DNA of 64,000 nucleotides from an uncultured Collinsella sp. Lineage in GTDB: Bacteria > Actinomycetota > Coriobacteriia > Coriobacteriales > Coriobacteriaceae. Positions 46,368 through 54,811 of the stretch are shown one piece after another. The stretch covers positions 62,001 to 126,000 of the forward strand of contig CAAEUX010000102.1 of assembly GCA_900759335.1 (NCBI GenBank), given 5' to 3'. A program made the position numbers and the translations under genes. Every line of letters starts with the position of its first letter. The first letter of the stretch is position 1. The notes below the pieces were generated by a model. The model searched no databases. It worked only from the letters and a program-made list of their open reading frames with translations, and had not been told where the DNA came from.

Positions 46368-47284
46368 CCTTTGACCTGTACGACACCGTCGACTCGTTTA
46401 TCGCCTATATCGCACGCGTCGAGGGTCTTTCTCCCAACACGGTGACGGCCTATGGCTCGAGGCTGGAGCGCTTTGCTGCCTGGTGCGAGCGCGAGGATAT
46501 TGATGCTTTCGCTGCCGACGTGCGCACCATTCGTCGCTATCTTGCTGAGCTTTCGCGTGAGCAGGTGGCTCCCCGAACGCTTGCGGCGCACCTGTCGGCT
46601 ATCCGATCTCTCTATCGCTGGATGGCTGCCGAGGGGATTGTCGAGGGCGATGCGGTCTCGGCGATCGCATCGCCCAAGCTGCCGCGTGACCTGCCGGGCG
46701 TCCTTACGACCAAGCAGGTCGAGGCGCTGCTCAAGACGCCTGATACCTCGACGTCCGCGGGACTGCGCGATGCGGCGATGCTCGAGCTACTCTATGCCGC
46801 GGGTGCTCGTATCTCTGAGCTCGCAGCACTCAATGTGGAGTCCATCGCTTGGTCCGAGCGAACGCTGCACCTGTGGGGCAAGGGGAGCAAGGAGCGTATC
46901 GTTCCTCTGTATCGTCGTGCGCTCGAGGTGACGCGTCTCTATATTGAGGAGGGGAGGCCGGAGTTGCTCGCTCAGGCAAAGCGCCGCGACCCCGCTACCG
47001 GGCCGCATCCGCTGCTTATATCGGCGCGCGGCAATCGCATGAGTGCCGCCATGCTCAGGCGGCGGTTCCATATGCTGGCGACGCTCGCCGGCATTCCGGC
47101 CGATATCGCCCCGCATGCGATGCGCCATACCTTTGCGACCGACTTGCTCGAGGGCGGTGCGGACCTGCGCTCGGTTCAAGAGCTGCTGGGCCATGCGAGC
47201 CTGTCCACGACGCAGATCTACACGCATCTCACACCCGATCGGCTTAAGCGGGCTGTGGCTCAAGCCCATCCCCGCGGCGAATAG
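46364..47284 (+). CDS. xerC: Tyrosine recombinase XerC-like, probable ATA start
   Basis: Site-specific recombinase for resolving chromosome dimers. All five catalytic residues are visible: Arg (GARISEL), Lys (GKGSKER), HxxR (HAMRHTFATDL), His (LGHASLSTTQ) and Tyr (IYTHL). The SAM-like N-terminal domain starts upstream of the first canonical start (GTG 46442): in frame, DLYDTVDSFIAYIARVEGLS precedes it. ATA 46364 is nine bases after GGAGG and overlaps the trmFO stop (ATAG), so it is the best candidate, giving 306 aa. If GTG is used the protein lacks about 26 residues of the core-binding domain. Confidence 0.82.
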   Translation: MAFDLYDTVDSFIAYIARVEGLSPNTVTAYGSRLERFAAWCEREDIDAFAADVRTIRRYLAELSREQVAPRTLAAHLSAIRSLYRWMAAEGIVEGDAVSAIASPKLPRDLPGVLTTKQVEALLKTPDTSTSAGLRDAAMLELLYAAGARISELAALNVESIAWSERTLHLWGKGSKERIVPLYRRALEVTRLYIEEGRPELLAQAKRRDPATGPHPLLISARGNRMSAAMLRRRFHMLATLAGIPADIAPHAMRHTFATDLLEGGADLRSVQELLGHASLSTTQIYTHLTPDRLKRAVAQAHPRGE

Positions 47285-47333
47285 TGGCTGGGACGTCCCG
47301 CGCCGCGCTCAGGTGTGTGGTTTTGATTGCGGG

Positions 47334-47362
47334 TTGGCAGGAAGATGCATTCCTGCTATCAT
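47334..47362 (+). promoter_or_regulatory. Promoter of rpsB-tsf and long leader
   Basis: TTGGCA (47334-47339), a 17-base spacer and TATCAT (47357-47362). A leader of about 135 bases with G-rich stretches (GTGCCCGGGC, CCGGGTTGG) runs to rpsB. In other bacteria S2 represses its own leader; no defined S2 motif could be recognised. Confidence 0.65.
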
Positions 47363-47503
47363 TCATCGGGTTGCTTCACGGCAACATGTTTTTATCACGC
47401 ACGCGCGGCTACTTCATACCGTGGTGCCCGGGCTTTGGTAGCACATGTCCGGGTTGGTTTTGGAGGATGACCCCGCGCGGAGGCAAACCACAGGAGGTTT
47501 AAC

Positions 47504-48232
47504 ATGGCTACCAAGATTAATATCCGCACCCTGCTCGAGGCCGGCTGCCACTTCGGTCACCAGACCCGTCGCTGGAACCCTAAGATGAAGCCGTTCATCT
47601 TCGGTGAGCGCAACGGCATCTACATCCTCGACCTCAAGCAGACCATCCTCGACGCCGACCAGGCCTACACCTTCGTCAAGAACGTCGCCAAGGGTGGCAA
47701 CGTGCTGTTCGTCGGCACCAAGAAGCAGGCTCAGGAGGCCGTCAAGAACGCTGCTGAGCGCGCCAACATGCCCTACATTAACCAGCGTTGGCTCGGCGGT
47801 ATGCTGACCAACTTCGTCACCATCCGCTCCCGCATCAACCGCATGGAGGAGCTCGAGGCCATGGTCGAGGACGGCCGCATGGCTGTTCTGCCCAAGAAGG
47901 AGCAGGCTGTTCTCGGCAAGGAGCTCACCAAGCTCCAGACCAACCTCGGTGGCGCTCGCGACATGAAGGGTCTGCCCCAGGCTCTCTTCGTCATCGACAC
48001 CAAGCGCGAGGAGAACGCCATCAAGGAGGCTCAGCGCCTGAACATTCCCGTCGTCGCTCTGATCGACACCAACTCCGATCCCGACGAGGTCGAGTACGGC
48101 ATCCCCTGCAACGATGACGCTATCTCCGCTGTCACCCTTATGTGCGAGCTCATGGCTGACGCCTGCCTCGCTGGCTCCGGCAAGGAGCAGGTCTCCGAGG
48201 CCGAGATGGCCGCTGAGCCCAAGGCCGAGTAA
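47504..48232 (+). CDS. rpsB: 30S ribosomal protein S2
   Basis: 242-aa small-subunit protein with INIRTLLEAGCHFGHQTRRW, the FGERNGIYILDLKQT segment, NQRWLGGMLTNF and PDEVEYGIPCNDDA. AGGAGG precedes the ATG. tsf follows, the universal order. Confidence 0.97.
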   Translation: MATKINIRTLLEAGCHFGHQTRRWNPKMKPFIFGERNGIYILDLKQTILDADQAYTFVKNVAKGGNVLFVGTKKQAQEAVKNAAERANMPYINQRWLGGMLTNFVTIRSRINRMEELEAMVEDGRMAVLPKKEQAVLGKELTKLQTNLGGARDMKGLPQALFVIDTKREENAIKEAQRLNIPVVALIDTNSDPDEVEYGIPCNDDAISAVTLMCELMADACLAGSGKEQVSEAEMAAEPKAE

Positions 48233-48277
48233 ATCAGTCTTAGTTAATTCTTTTTCATCTCTTTGAAAGGAACCACA

Positions 48278-49147
48278 ATGGCCCAGATTACCGCCGCTAT
48301 GGTCAAGCAGCTCCGCGAGATGACCGACTCCCCGATGATGGAGTGCAAGAAGGCTCTCGTCGAGGCTGACGGCGACATGGACGCCGCTGTTGACGTTCTG
48401 CGCAAGAACGGCCTTGCCAAGGCTGCCAAGAAGGCTGGCCGTGAGACCAACGAGGGCGCTGTCGCCGCATTCGTCTCCGAGGATGGCAAGACCGGCGCTC
48501 TGCTCGAGCTCTCCTGCGAGACCGACTTCGTTGGCTCCAACGCCAAGTTCACCGGCTTTGCTTCCAAGGTCGCTGAGGTTGTCGCCACCACCGAGCCGGC
48601 CGATGTCGACGCTCTGCTCGAGAAGCCGATGGGCGAGGAGACCGTTTCCTCCGAGCTCACCGAGATGATTCACATCATGGGCGAGAACATGAAGATCTCC
48701 CGTTTCGCTGCCCGCAAGGCTGAGAACGGCGCGCTCGCTTCTTACATCCACATGGGTGGTAAGATCGGCGTCCTCGTCGAGTTCGCCTTCGAGAAGGCCG
48801 AGACCGCTCAGGCTGAGTCCTTCAAGACCTTCGCTCACGACGTTGCCCTTCAGGTTGCTGCCGTCGCCCCGATCTGCGCTACCCGCGATCAGGTTCCGGC
48901 CGAGACCGTCGAGCACGAGAAGCAGATCTACATGGCCCAGGCTGCCGAGTCCGGCAAGGCCGAGGCTATCCAGGAAAAGATGGCTGTCGGCCGTCTGGAG
49001 AAGTTCTACAAGCAGTCCGTGCTCACCGAGCAGGAGTTCATCAAGGACAGCTCCCTCACCATCAAGAAGTACGCTGAGCAGGTCTCCAAGGAGCTCGGCG
49101 ACACCATTACCGTCGTTGCCTTTGACCGTCTGGTCCGTGGCGAGTAA
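48278..49147 (+). CDS. tsf: Elongation factor Ts
   Basis: Nucleotide exchange factor for EF-Tu. The 289-aa protein has the UBA-like start VKQLREMTDSPMMECKKAL, NEGAVAAFVS, LSCETDFVGSNAKF (the TDFV motif) and the C-terminal dimer region. ATG 48278 follows GAAAGGAA; the longer frame from 48263 is not homologous. Confidence 0.97.
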   Translation: MAQITAAMVKQLREMTDSPMMECKKALVEADGDMDAAVDVLRKNGLAKAAKKAGRETNEGAVAAFVSEDGKTGALLELSCETDFVGSNAKFTGFASKVAEVVATTEPADVDALLEKPMGEETVSSELTEMIHIMGENMKISRFAARKAENGALASYIHMGGKIGVLVEFAFEKAETAQAESFKTFAHDVALQVAAVAPICATRDQVPAETVEHEKQIYMAQAAESGKAEAIQEKMAVGRLEKFYKQSVLTEQEFIKDSSLTIKKYAEQVSKELGDTITVVAFDRLVRGE

Positions 49148-49170
49148 ATAAGCTCTTGTAGCTGGTAATG

Positions 49171-49205
49171 AGCAGGCTGTGGGTTTTACTCACAGCCTGC
49201 TTTTT
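49171..49205 (+). terminator. Terminator after tsf
   Basis: AGCAGGCTGTG and CACAGCCTGCT form a perfect 11-bp stem followed by TTTTT. Confidence 0.93.
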
Positions 49206-49264
49206 CATGGCTCTTATCAGAGCCTTTGATATCATATTGAGAGTCTAATTAAAGGAGGATCGCT

Positions 49265-49987
49265 TTGTCCGACATCCGATATAAACGCGTGCTTCTTAAG
49301 CTTTCCGGCGAAGCACTGATGGGCGACGGCCAATATGGCATCGACCCCAAGGTTACCGACCATCTTGCCAAGCAGGTCAAGGAGCTGCTCGCCGTTGGCC
49401 ATGAGGTCGGCGTCGTTGTCGGCGGCGGCAATATTTTCCGCGGCATGGCCGGCGCTGCCGGTGGCATGGAGCGTGCACAGGCCGACTACATGGGCATGTT
49501 GGCAACCGTTATGAACGCGCTCGCCCTGCAGGATGCCTTCGAGCATAACGATGTTCCCTGCCGCGTGATGAGCGCTATCCAGATGAACGAGATCTGCGAG
49601 CCCTATATTCGCCGTCGCGCCATCAACCACCTTTCCAAGGGCAACGTCGTTATTTTTGCCGCCGGTTCGGGCAATCCGTACTTTACGACCGACACCGCCG
49701 CGGCTCTCCGTGCGTGCGAGATCGGCGCCGAGATTCTGATTAAAGCCACCAAGGTTGACGGCATCTACGACAAGGATCCCGTCAAGTGCGCCGATGCCGT
49801 CCGTTTTGACAAGATTACCTATCACGAGGTTCTCGTCCGTGGCCTGCAGGTTATGGATTCCACGGCTACGGCTCTGTGCCAGGATAACCGTATGCCGATT
49901 TTGGTCCTCAACATCGATGGCGAGGACACCGTCAAGCGCGCGCTTTCGGGTGAGCCCGTCGGCACGCTCGTCTATCAGGAGGATTAA
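49265..49987 (+). CDS. pyrH: Uridylate kinase
   Basis: Phosphorylates UMP to UDP. The 240-aa amino-acid-kinase-fold protein has KRVLLKLSGEALMG, VGVVVGGGNIFRG, YMGMLATVMNALALQD and the DGIYDKDP segment. The TTG start at 49265 follows AAAGGAGG. It opens the long pyrH-to-proS run. Confidence 0.96.
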   Translation: MSDIRYKRVLLKLSGEALMGDGQYGIDPKVTDHLAKQVKELLAVGHEVGVVVGGGNIFRGMAGAAGGMERAQADYMGMLATVMNALALQDAFEHNDVPCRVMSAIQMNEICEPYIRRRAINHLSKGNVVIFAAGSGNPYFTTDTAAALRACEIGAEILIKATKVDGIYDKDPVKCADAVRFDKITYHEVLVRGLQVMDSTATALCQDNRMPILVLNIDGEDTVKRALSGEPVGTLVYQED

Positions 49988-49989
49988 GC

Positions 49990-50526
49990 ATGGCAGAGAA
50001 CATCACCGCCCATATGGACAAGTCGCTCGAGTCCCTCAAGCATAACTTCTCCAAGGTCCGTACCGGCCGCGCCAATGCCAACATTCTGTCCGACATCACC
50101 GTCGATTATTACGGTGTTCCCACGCCGGTCACGCAGGTTGCCGCCGTCAAGACCCCCGAGGCCCACATGCTGCTCATCGAGCCGTGGGACAAGGCACTCA
50201 TCAATGCTATCGTCAAGGCCATCGGCGCTTCCGATCTGGGTATTACCCCCAACTCCGATGGCACCGTCGTTCGTCTTCCGTTCCCGGCTCCCACTGAGGA
50301 GCGCCGTCGCGAGCTCGTCAAGGAGTGCCGCGAGTACGCCGAGCAGGCCAAGGTGTCTATCCGTAACATCCGTCGCGACTTCAACAACAAGCTCGAGCGC
50401 GATGAGGAGCTCACCGAGGACGATGTCCGTCGCGAGCAGGCCAAGGTCCAGAAGCACACTGATGAGTATGTCGCCAAGGTCGAGGAGCTTCTGAAGGAAA
50501 AAGAAGCCGAGGTCATGGAGATCTAA
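49990..50526 (+). CDS. frr: Ribosome recycling factor
   Basis: 178-aa factor that splits post-termination ribosomes with EF-G. It has KVRTGRANANILSDITVDYYG, RLPFPAPTEERRRELVK and the C-terminal helix, the normal three-helix plus beta-domain layout. It starts two bases after pyrH. Confidence 0.97.
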   Translation: MAENITAHMDKSLESLKHNFSKVRTGRANANILSDITVDYYGVPTPVTQVAAVKTPEAHMLLIEPWDKALINAIVKAIGASDLGITPNSDGTVVRLPFPAPTEERRRELVKECREYAEQAKVSIRNIRRDFNNKLERDEELTEDDVRREQAKVQKHTDEYVAKVEELLKEKEAEVMEI

Positions 50527-50527
50527 G

Positions 50528-51322
50528 GTGCAATACGACGAGCATAAACTGGTCGAGTACTTTGCCGACGCCCCTGCGGGCGTCGGTTTTTCCGACCTTG
50601 ACCTCAATAACATTCCGCACCATATCTCGTGCATCATGGACGGCAACGGTCGTTGGGCCACGTCGCGCGGTCTTGCACGCACCGAGGGCCACAAGGCGGG
50701 TATCGTCTCGCTGCGCGAGATCATTACCGCCTGCGTGCGCCTGGGCGTCGACGTGCTTTCGGCCTATGCGTTTTCTACCGAAAACTGGAACCGCCCGCAG
50801 CATGAGGTCAACGTCTTGATGCACCTGTTTGCCAAGACGTTCATCGACGAGTTGCCGCTTCTGAAGCGCGAAAACGTGCGCGTTGTCTTTTTGGGTGATA
50901 TTTCCGCGCTGCCCAAGAAGACCCGCGACGTTTTTGAACGCGGTCTTGCCGAGTGCGCCGATCACACCGGTATGACGCTGGCGCTTGCCGTCAACTACGG
51001 CGCGCGTGCCGAGATTACCCGCGCTGTCCGTCAGATCGCGCTCGACGTTGCCGCCGGTAAGATTGATCCTGCCGCAATTGATGACGACATGGTGGCTTCC
51101 CACCTCTATACCGCCGGTCTTCCCGATCCTGAGCTTGTGATTCGCACCTCTGGTGAGCTGCGCCTTTCGAACTATCTGCTGTGGCAGGTAGCTTATTCCG
51201 AGTTCTACGTCACCGATACCTATTGGCCCGACTTTGATCGTTGGGGCCTTGTCGACGCCATTTTGGCCTATCAGGGCCGTGACCGTAGGTTTGGTGGACT
51301 GAGCAAGACCGAGGAGGCTTAA
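50528..51322 (+). CDS. uppS: Isoprenyl transferase (undecaprenyl diphosphate synthase)
   Basis: Cis-prenyltransferase making the C55 lipid carrier for wall synthesis. The 264-aa protein has CIMDGNGRWATSRG (catalytic Asp), GHKAG, AFSTENWNRP and IRTSGELRLSNYLLWQ. GTG 50528 begins one base after frr. An N-terminal extension of about 30 residues precedes the core. Confidence 0.95.
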   Translation: MQYDEHKLVEYFADAPAGVGFSDLDLNNIPHHISCIMDGNGRWATSRGLARTEGHKAGIVSLREIITACVRLGVDVLSAYAFSTENWNRPQHEVNVLMHLFAKTFIDELPLLKRENVRVVFLGDISALPKKTRDVFERGLAECADHTGMTLALAVNYGARAEITRAVRQIALDVAAGKIDPAAIDDDMVASHLYTAGLPDPELVIRTSGELRLSNYLLWQVAYSEFYVTDTYWPDFDRWGLVDAILAYQGRDRRFGGLSKTEEA

Positions 51323-51324
51323 TC

Positions 51325-52224
51325 GTGTCCGATCGTCCCAAGGCATCTGCTCCCAAGACGCCTGCGCGTAAAGCTGCCACTGCGGGAGCGCCTGCAGCGA
51401 AGAGCGGTTCCGGTTCGTGGCTGGCGGGCTTTATTACCCGTGCCGCCGCCGGTATCGTCTATGCCGTTGTCTTTATCCTGTGCCTGGTTTTGGGTATCGT
51501 GCCCACGGCCATCTTTGTTTCCGTCATGAGCGGTCTGTGCTGTTATGAGTTTTTCCGTATGACGAGGCTCGATGGCAAGATGGCTAACGAGCGCATGGGT
51601 ATCGCTGCCGCCGTACTCTTTCCGCTGTCGGCGTTGGGCGATTCGATGTTGCTGAATGCCCTGCTTTTTGCCCTGATGCTCGCTGTGGGCATTTGGTATG
51701 TCTGGTCGCCGCGTACCCGCATCTCTGATGTGGCCGTGACGCTCATGGGTCCCATCTACACTGGCTTTATGCTGTCGGCTATCGTGCTGCTGCGCGATGC
51801 CGTGCCCGGTTTTGCCGGCGCCCTGCTTTCAGTGGGCGTTTGCGCGTCCCTTTGGGTCTCCGATTCGTTTGCCTACATTGTGGGCAGCCGTATCGGCAAG
51901 CACAAGATGGTTCCCAAGATCTCTCCCAAAAAGAGCTGGGAGGGGTTTGTCGGCGGCATCCTGGGCTCGGTTTTGATTTGGCTCATTCTGTGGGCGACGC
52001 ACTTCTACAAGCTCAGCCTGCCCTATGCGCTGCTGTGCGGCGTGGTCGTGTCCATTTTGGGCGTTATCGGCGACCTTATCGAGTCGCGCATCAAGCGTGG
52101 CGTGGGCGTCAAGGATTCCGGCAACCTTATCCCGGGCCATGGCGGCATGCTCGACCGTAGCGACTCGCTTATCTTTGGCTGCATTACCGCTCAGCTGCTT
52201 TTGATGATCGGAGGCGTGCTGTAA
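51325..52224 (+). CDS. cdsA: Phosphatidate cytidylyltransferase
   Basis: Makes CDP-diacylglycerol for phospholipids. 299 aa with a basic Ala-rich cytosolic start, about eight hydrophobic segments and the CdsA signature region near the C-terminus (VGVKDSGNLIPGHGGMLDRS), plus SPKKSWEGFVGG. GTG 51325 follows uppS by two bases; the stop overlaps the dxr ATG by one base. Confidence 0.94.
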   Translation: MSDRPKASAPKTPARKAATAGAPAAKSGSGSWLAGFITRAAAGIVYAVVFILCLVLGIVPTAIFVSVMSGLCCYEFFRMTRLDGKMANERMGIAAAVLFPLSALGDSMLLNALLFALMLAVGIWYVWSPRTRISDVAVTLMGPIYTGFMLSAIVLLRDAVPGFAGALLSVGVCASLWVSDSFAYIVGSRIGKHKMVPKISPKKSWEGFVGGILGSVLIWLILWATHFYKLSLPYALLCGVVVSILGVIGDLIESRIKRGVGVKDSGNLIPGHGGMLDRSDSLIFGCITAQLLLMIGGVL

Positions 52225-53411
52225 TGTCATTCCAGACGACGTATGGCCCCGATGGACGCCTCCGTGTTGCCATCCTGGGTTGTACGGGCTCTATCGGCAC
52301 CCAGGCACTCGATGTGTGCCGTCAGCATGCTGATCGCCTACAGGTGACGGCGCTGTCCGTTAATTCCAGCACCTCTGAGCTCGTTGCCGCTGCCCGCGAG
52401 TTCTCGGTTCCGGCGGTTGCCGTGGCCGATGTCGCTCACGGCGATGACGCCGTGCTGCAGGAGTTGCCCGAGGGAACGAAGCTCGGCGTTGGCGCGCAGG
52501 CGGTTTGCGAGCTCGCGCGTCGCGACGATGTCGACTGCGTGCTCGTTGCTATTGTGGGCGCCGCCGGTCTCGAGGCGAGCCATGCGGCCTTGACCTCTAA
52601 TAAGCGCCTTGCCCTTGCCAACAAGGAGTCCCTCGTCGTCGGCGGCGACTTGCTTATGCCGTTGGCGCAACCGGGCCAGCTTATTCCAGTCGACTCTGAG
52701 CACTCCGCCATCTACCAGTGCTATCTGGGGGAGAACCCGCGCGAGGCTCATTGTATTTGGCTCACCTGCTCGGGCGGTCCGTTCTTTGGCCGCACGCGCG
52801 ACGAGCTAGATCGCGTGACGCGTGCCGATGCCCTCGCACATCCCACGTGGGCCATGGGTGCTAAGATCACCATCGACTCCGCCACCCTCATGAATAAGGG
52901 CCTGGAGCGCATTGAGGCCATGCATCTGTTTAACTGCGACCTCGATTTCATTAACGTGGTCGTGCAGCGTCAGTCCAAGATTCACTCTATGGTCGAGTTT
53001 GCCGACGGCTCCGTGATGGCGCATCTCGGTGCTTCCGACATGCGTATTCCCATCCAGTTCGCGTTCTCGTATCCCGAGCGTTGGGATACCCCGGCGCCTC
53101 GTATCGATTTCCGCGAGCTGGGGCAGCTCACGTTTGATGCTGCCGACATGGATACCTTCCGCTGTCTGGCACTGGCCGAGCGTGCCGGCAAGACGGGTGG
53201 CACCATGCCGTGCGTGCTCAATGCCGCCAACGAGGTCGCCGTCGATGCCTTCCTGCACGATGGCTGCAGCTTTACCGATATCGATTGCATTGTGGAATCC
53301 TGCATGGATGCCCACGATATGCAGGCGGTCGATTCGTTTGAGCAGCTTCGCGACATCGATGCGTGGGCGCGTGAAAAGGCTGCGCAGGTACTCGCCGCAA
53401 CCCGTTCCTAA
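52224..53411 (+). CDS. dxr: 1-deoxy-D-xylulose 5-phosphate reductoisomerase
   Basis: Second step of the MEP isoprenoid pathway. The 395-aa protein has the NADPH motif LGCTGSIGTQALDV, LANKESLVVGG, VDSEHSAIYQ, CSGGPFFG and MNKGLERIEA. It lies next to ispG (same pathway) and near uppS, which uses the product. Confidence 0.97.
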   Translation: MSFQTTYGPDGRLRVAILGCTGSIGTQALDVCRQHADRLQVTALSVNSSTSELVAAAREFSVPAVAVADVAHGDDAVLQELPEGTKLGVGAQAVCELARRDDVDCVLVAIVGAAGLEASHAALTSNKRLALANKESLVVGGDLLMPLAQPGQLIPVDSEHSAIYQCYLGENPREAHCIWLTCSGGPFFGRTRDELDRVTRADALAHPTWAMGAKITIDSATLMNKGLERIEAMHLFNCDLDFINVVVQRQSKIHSMVEFADGSVMAHLGASDMRIPIQFAFSYPERWDTPAPRIDFRELGQLTFDAADMDTFRCLALAERAGKTGGTMPCVLNAANEVAVDAFLHDGCSFTDIDCIVESCMDAHDMQAVDSFEQLRDIDAWAREKAAQVLAATRS

Positions 53412-53436
53412 CCCATAAGGATTGCTTTTTCGTTTT

Positions 53437-54798
53437 ATGGATACTGTTCTGAGCGTTCTCTCATCGGTCTTTTGGGGCCTGCTGATGCTTTCCGTCCTCG
53501 TGTTTTTGCACGAGGGCGGCCACTTTTTGGCGGCGCGTGCCTGCGGCGTCCGTGTGACCGAGTTCTTTTTGGGCCTGCCGTGCCGCTTTGACATCCATTA
53601 CACGTCGCGTCGCATTGGAACCAAGTTTGGCGTGACCCCGCTGCTGCTGGGTGGCTACGCTGCCATCTGCGGTATGGATCCGACCGATGTCTCCTGCGCC
53701 GATCGCGTGCTCGCGGCTATCTACCGTCATGGTCGCGTGACCGTGGCCGACCTTGCTGTCGAGCTCGAGCTTTCCGAGGAGGATGTGCTCGAGGCTTGTG
53801 CTCTGTTGCTGGGCTGGGGCTCCATCGCTCCCTGGTATGAGGAAGGGGAGAAACCCTCGCCGAGCTACTATCCCACCAAGTATCAGACGCTGCCGCGAGA
53901 CGCGGCGGGTTACACCACCTTTGACGGCCGCCGGTTCGATCGAGAGCATGCGACTGCCGAGGGCGATGTGTGGGAGCTGCCGTGCGGCGAGGCTGATTTC
54001 TTGGCGCAAGAGCGCTCGCACACTTATCTTGGCCAGGGCTTTCTCAAGCGCGCCTTTATGCTGCTCGCGGGCATTCTCGTCAATATCCTGACGGGTTTTT
54101 TGCTGCTTATGAGCATCTATTCCATTGCGGGCGTCACCGTGCCGATCGATACCAACGTGATCGGTCAGGTTGACGAGGGGTCTATTGCCGCCAAGGCGGG
54201 TATCGAGGCTGGTGATGCGATCCTTTCGGTTGACGGTGTATCGTGCTCCACATGGATGAGCGTTTACGATGCCATCGGCAAGGCCGCCGGTAAGGACGAT
54301 ATCGCCATTGAGTATGAGCGCGACGGCAAGCAGCATTCGACCTCGGTTGCGCTCAAAGAGGACGAGCGCCTAGGTGTGTATGCCTCTACGCAGGTGGTCC
54401 GTTTAGACCCCATCACGTCGGCTCGCCTTTCGTTCTCCTATGTCGTGCAGACAGCGGAGGGCGTGATGCGCCTGCTCCAGCCGCAGCATACGATGGAGAT
54501 TCTCGATCAGTCTTCTTCGATCGTGGGCATTAGCGTTATGTCCTCACAGGCTGCTGCTGCCGGTCCTGCCACGTTCCTTTCGTTTGCCGCCCTCATTTCG
54601 TTCTCGCTTGGCTTTATGAACCTGCTGCCCATCCCACCACTCGATGGCGGCAAGCTGGTCATCGAGATCATTCAAAAGATTGCTGGCCGCGAGCTTCCAC
54701 TCAAGGTCCAGACGATTGTGAGCTATGTGGGCATCGCGCTCTTTGCGCTGCTGTTTGTCTATATGCTTCGTTCCGACGTCCTTCGATTTATCCTGTAG
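53437..54798 (+). CDS. rseP: Site-2 protease family (RseP/RasP-like) with an inserted winged-helix-like domain
   Basis: Intramembrane zinc metalloprotease. The 453-aa protein has HEGGH (25-29) in the first membrane helix, the GGY loop (72-74), a PDZ domain (about 235-310) and the LPIPPLDGG motif in a late helix. Between the GGY loop and the second helix (about 200) there are some 120 residues instead of about 40. Residues about 88-137 (RVLAAIYRHGRVTVADLAVE onward) have the spacing of a winged helix-turn-helix. That part should face the cytosol. ATG 53437 is used; TTG 53422 is possible. Confidence 0.9.
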   Translation: MDTVLSVLSSVFWGLLMLSVLVFLHEGGHFLAARACGVRVTEFFLGLPCRFDIHYTSRRIGTKFGVTPLLLGGYAAICGMDPTDVSCADRVLAAIYRHGRVTVADLAVELELSEEDVLEACALLLGWGSIAPWYEEGEKPSPSYYPTKYQTLPRDAAGYTTFDGRRFDREHATAEGDVWELPCGEADFLAQERSHTYLGQGFLKRAFMLLAGILVNILTGFLLLMSIYSIAGVTVPIDTNVIGQVDEGSIAAKAGIEAGDAILSVDGVSCSTWMSVYDAIGKAAGKDDIAIEYERDGKQHSTSVALKEDERLGVYASTQVVRLDPITSARLSFSYVVQTAEGVMRLLQPQHTMEILDQSSSIVGISVMSSQAAAAGPATFLSFAALISFSLGFMNLLPIPPLDGGKLVIEIIQKIAGRELPLKVQTIVSYVGIALFALLFVYMLRSDVLRFIL

Positions 54799-54811
54799 GG
54801 GAGTGTTTGGA

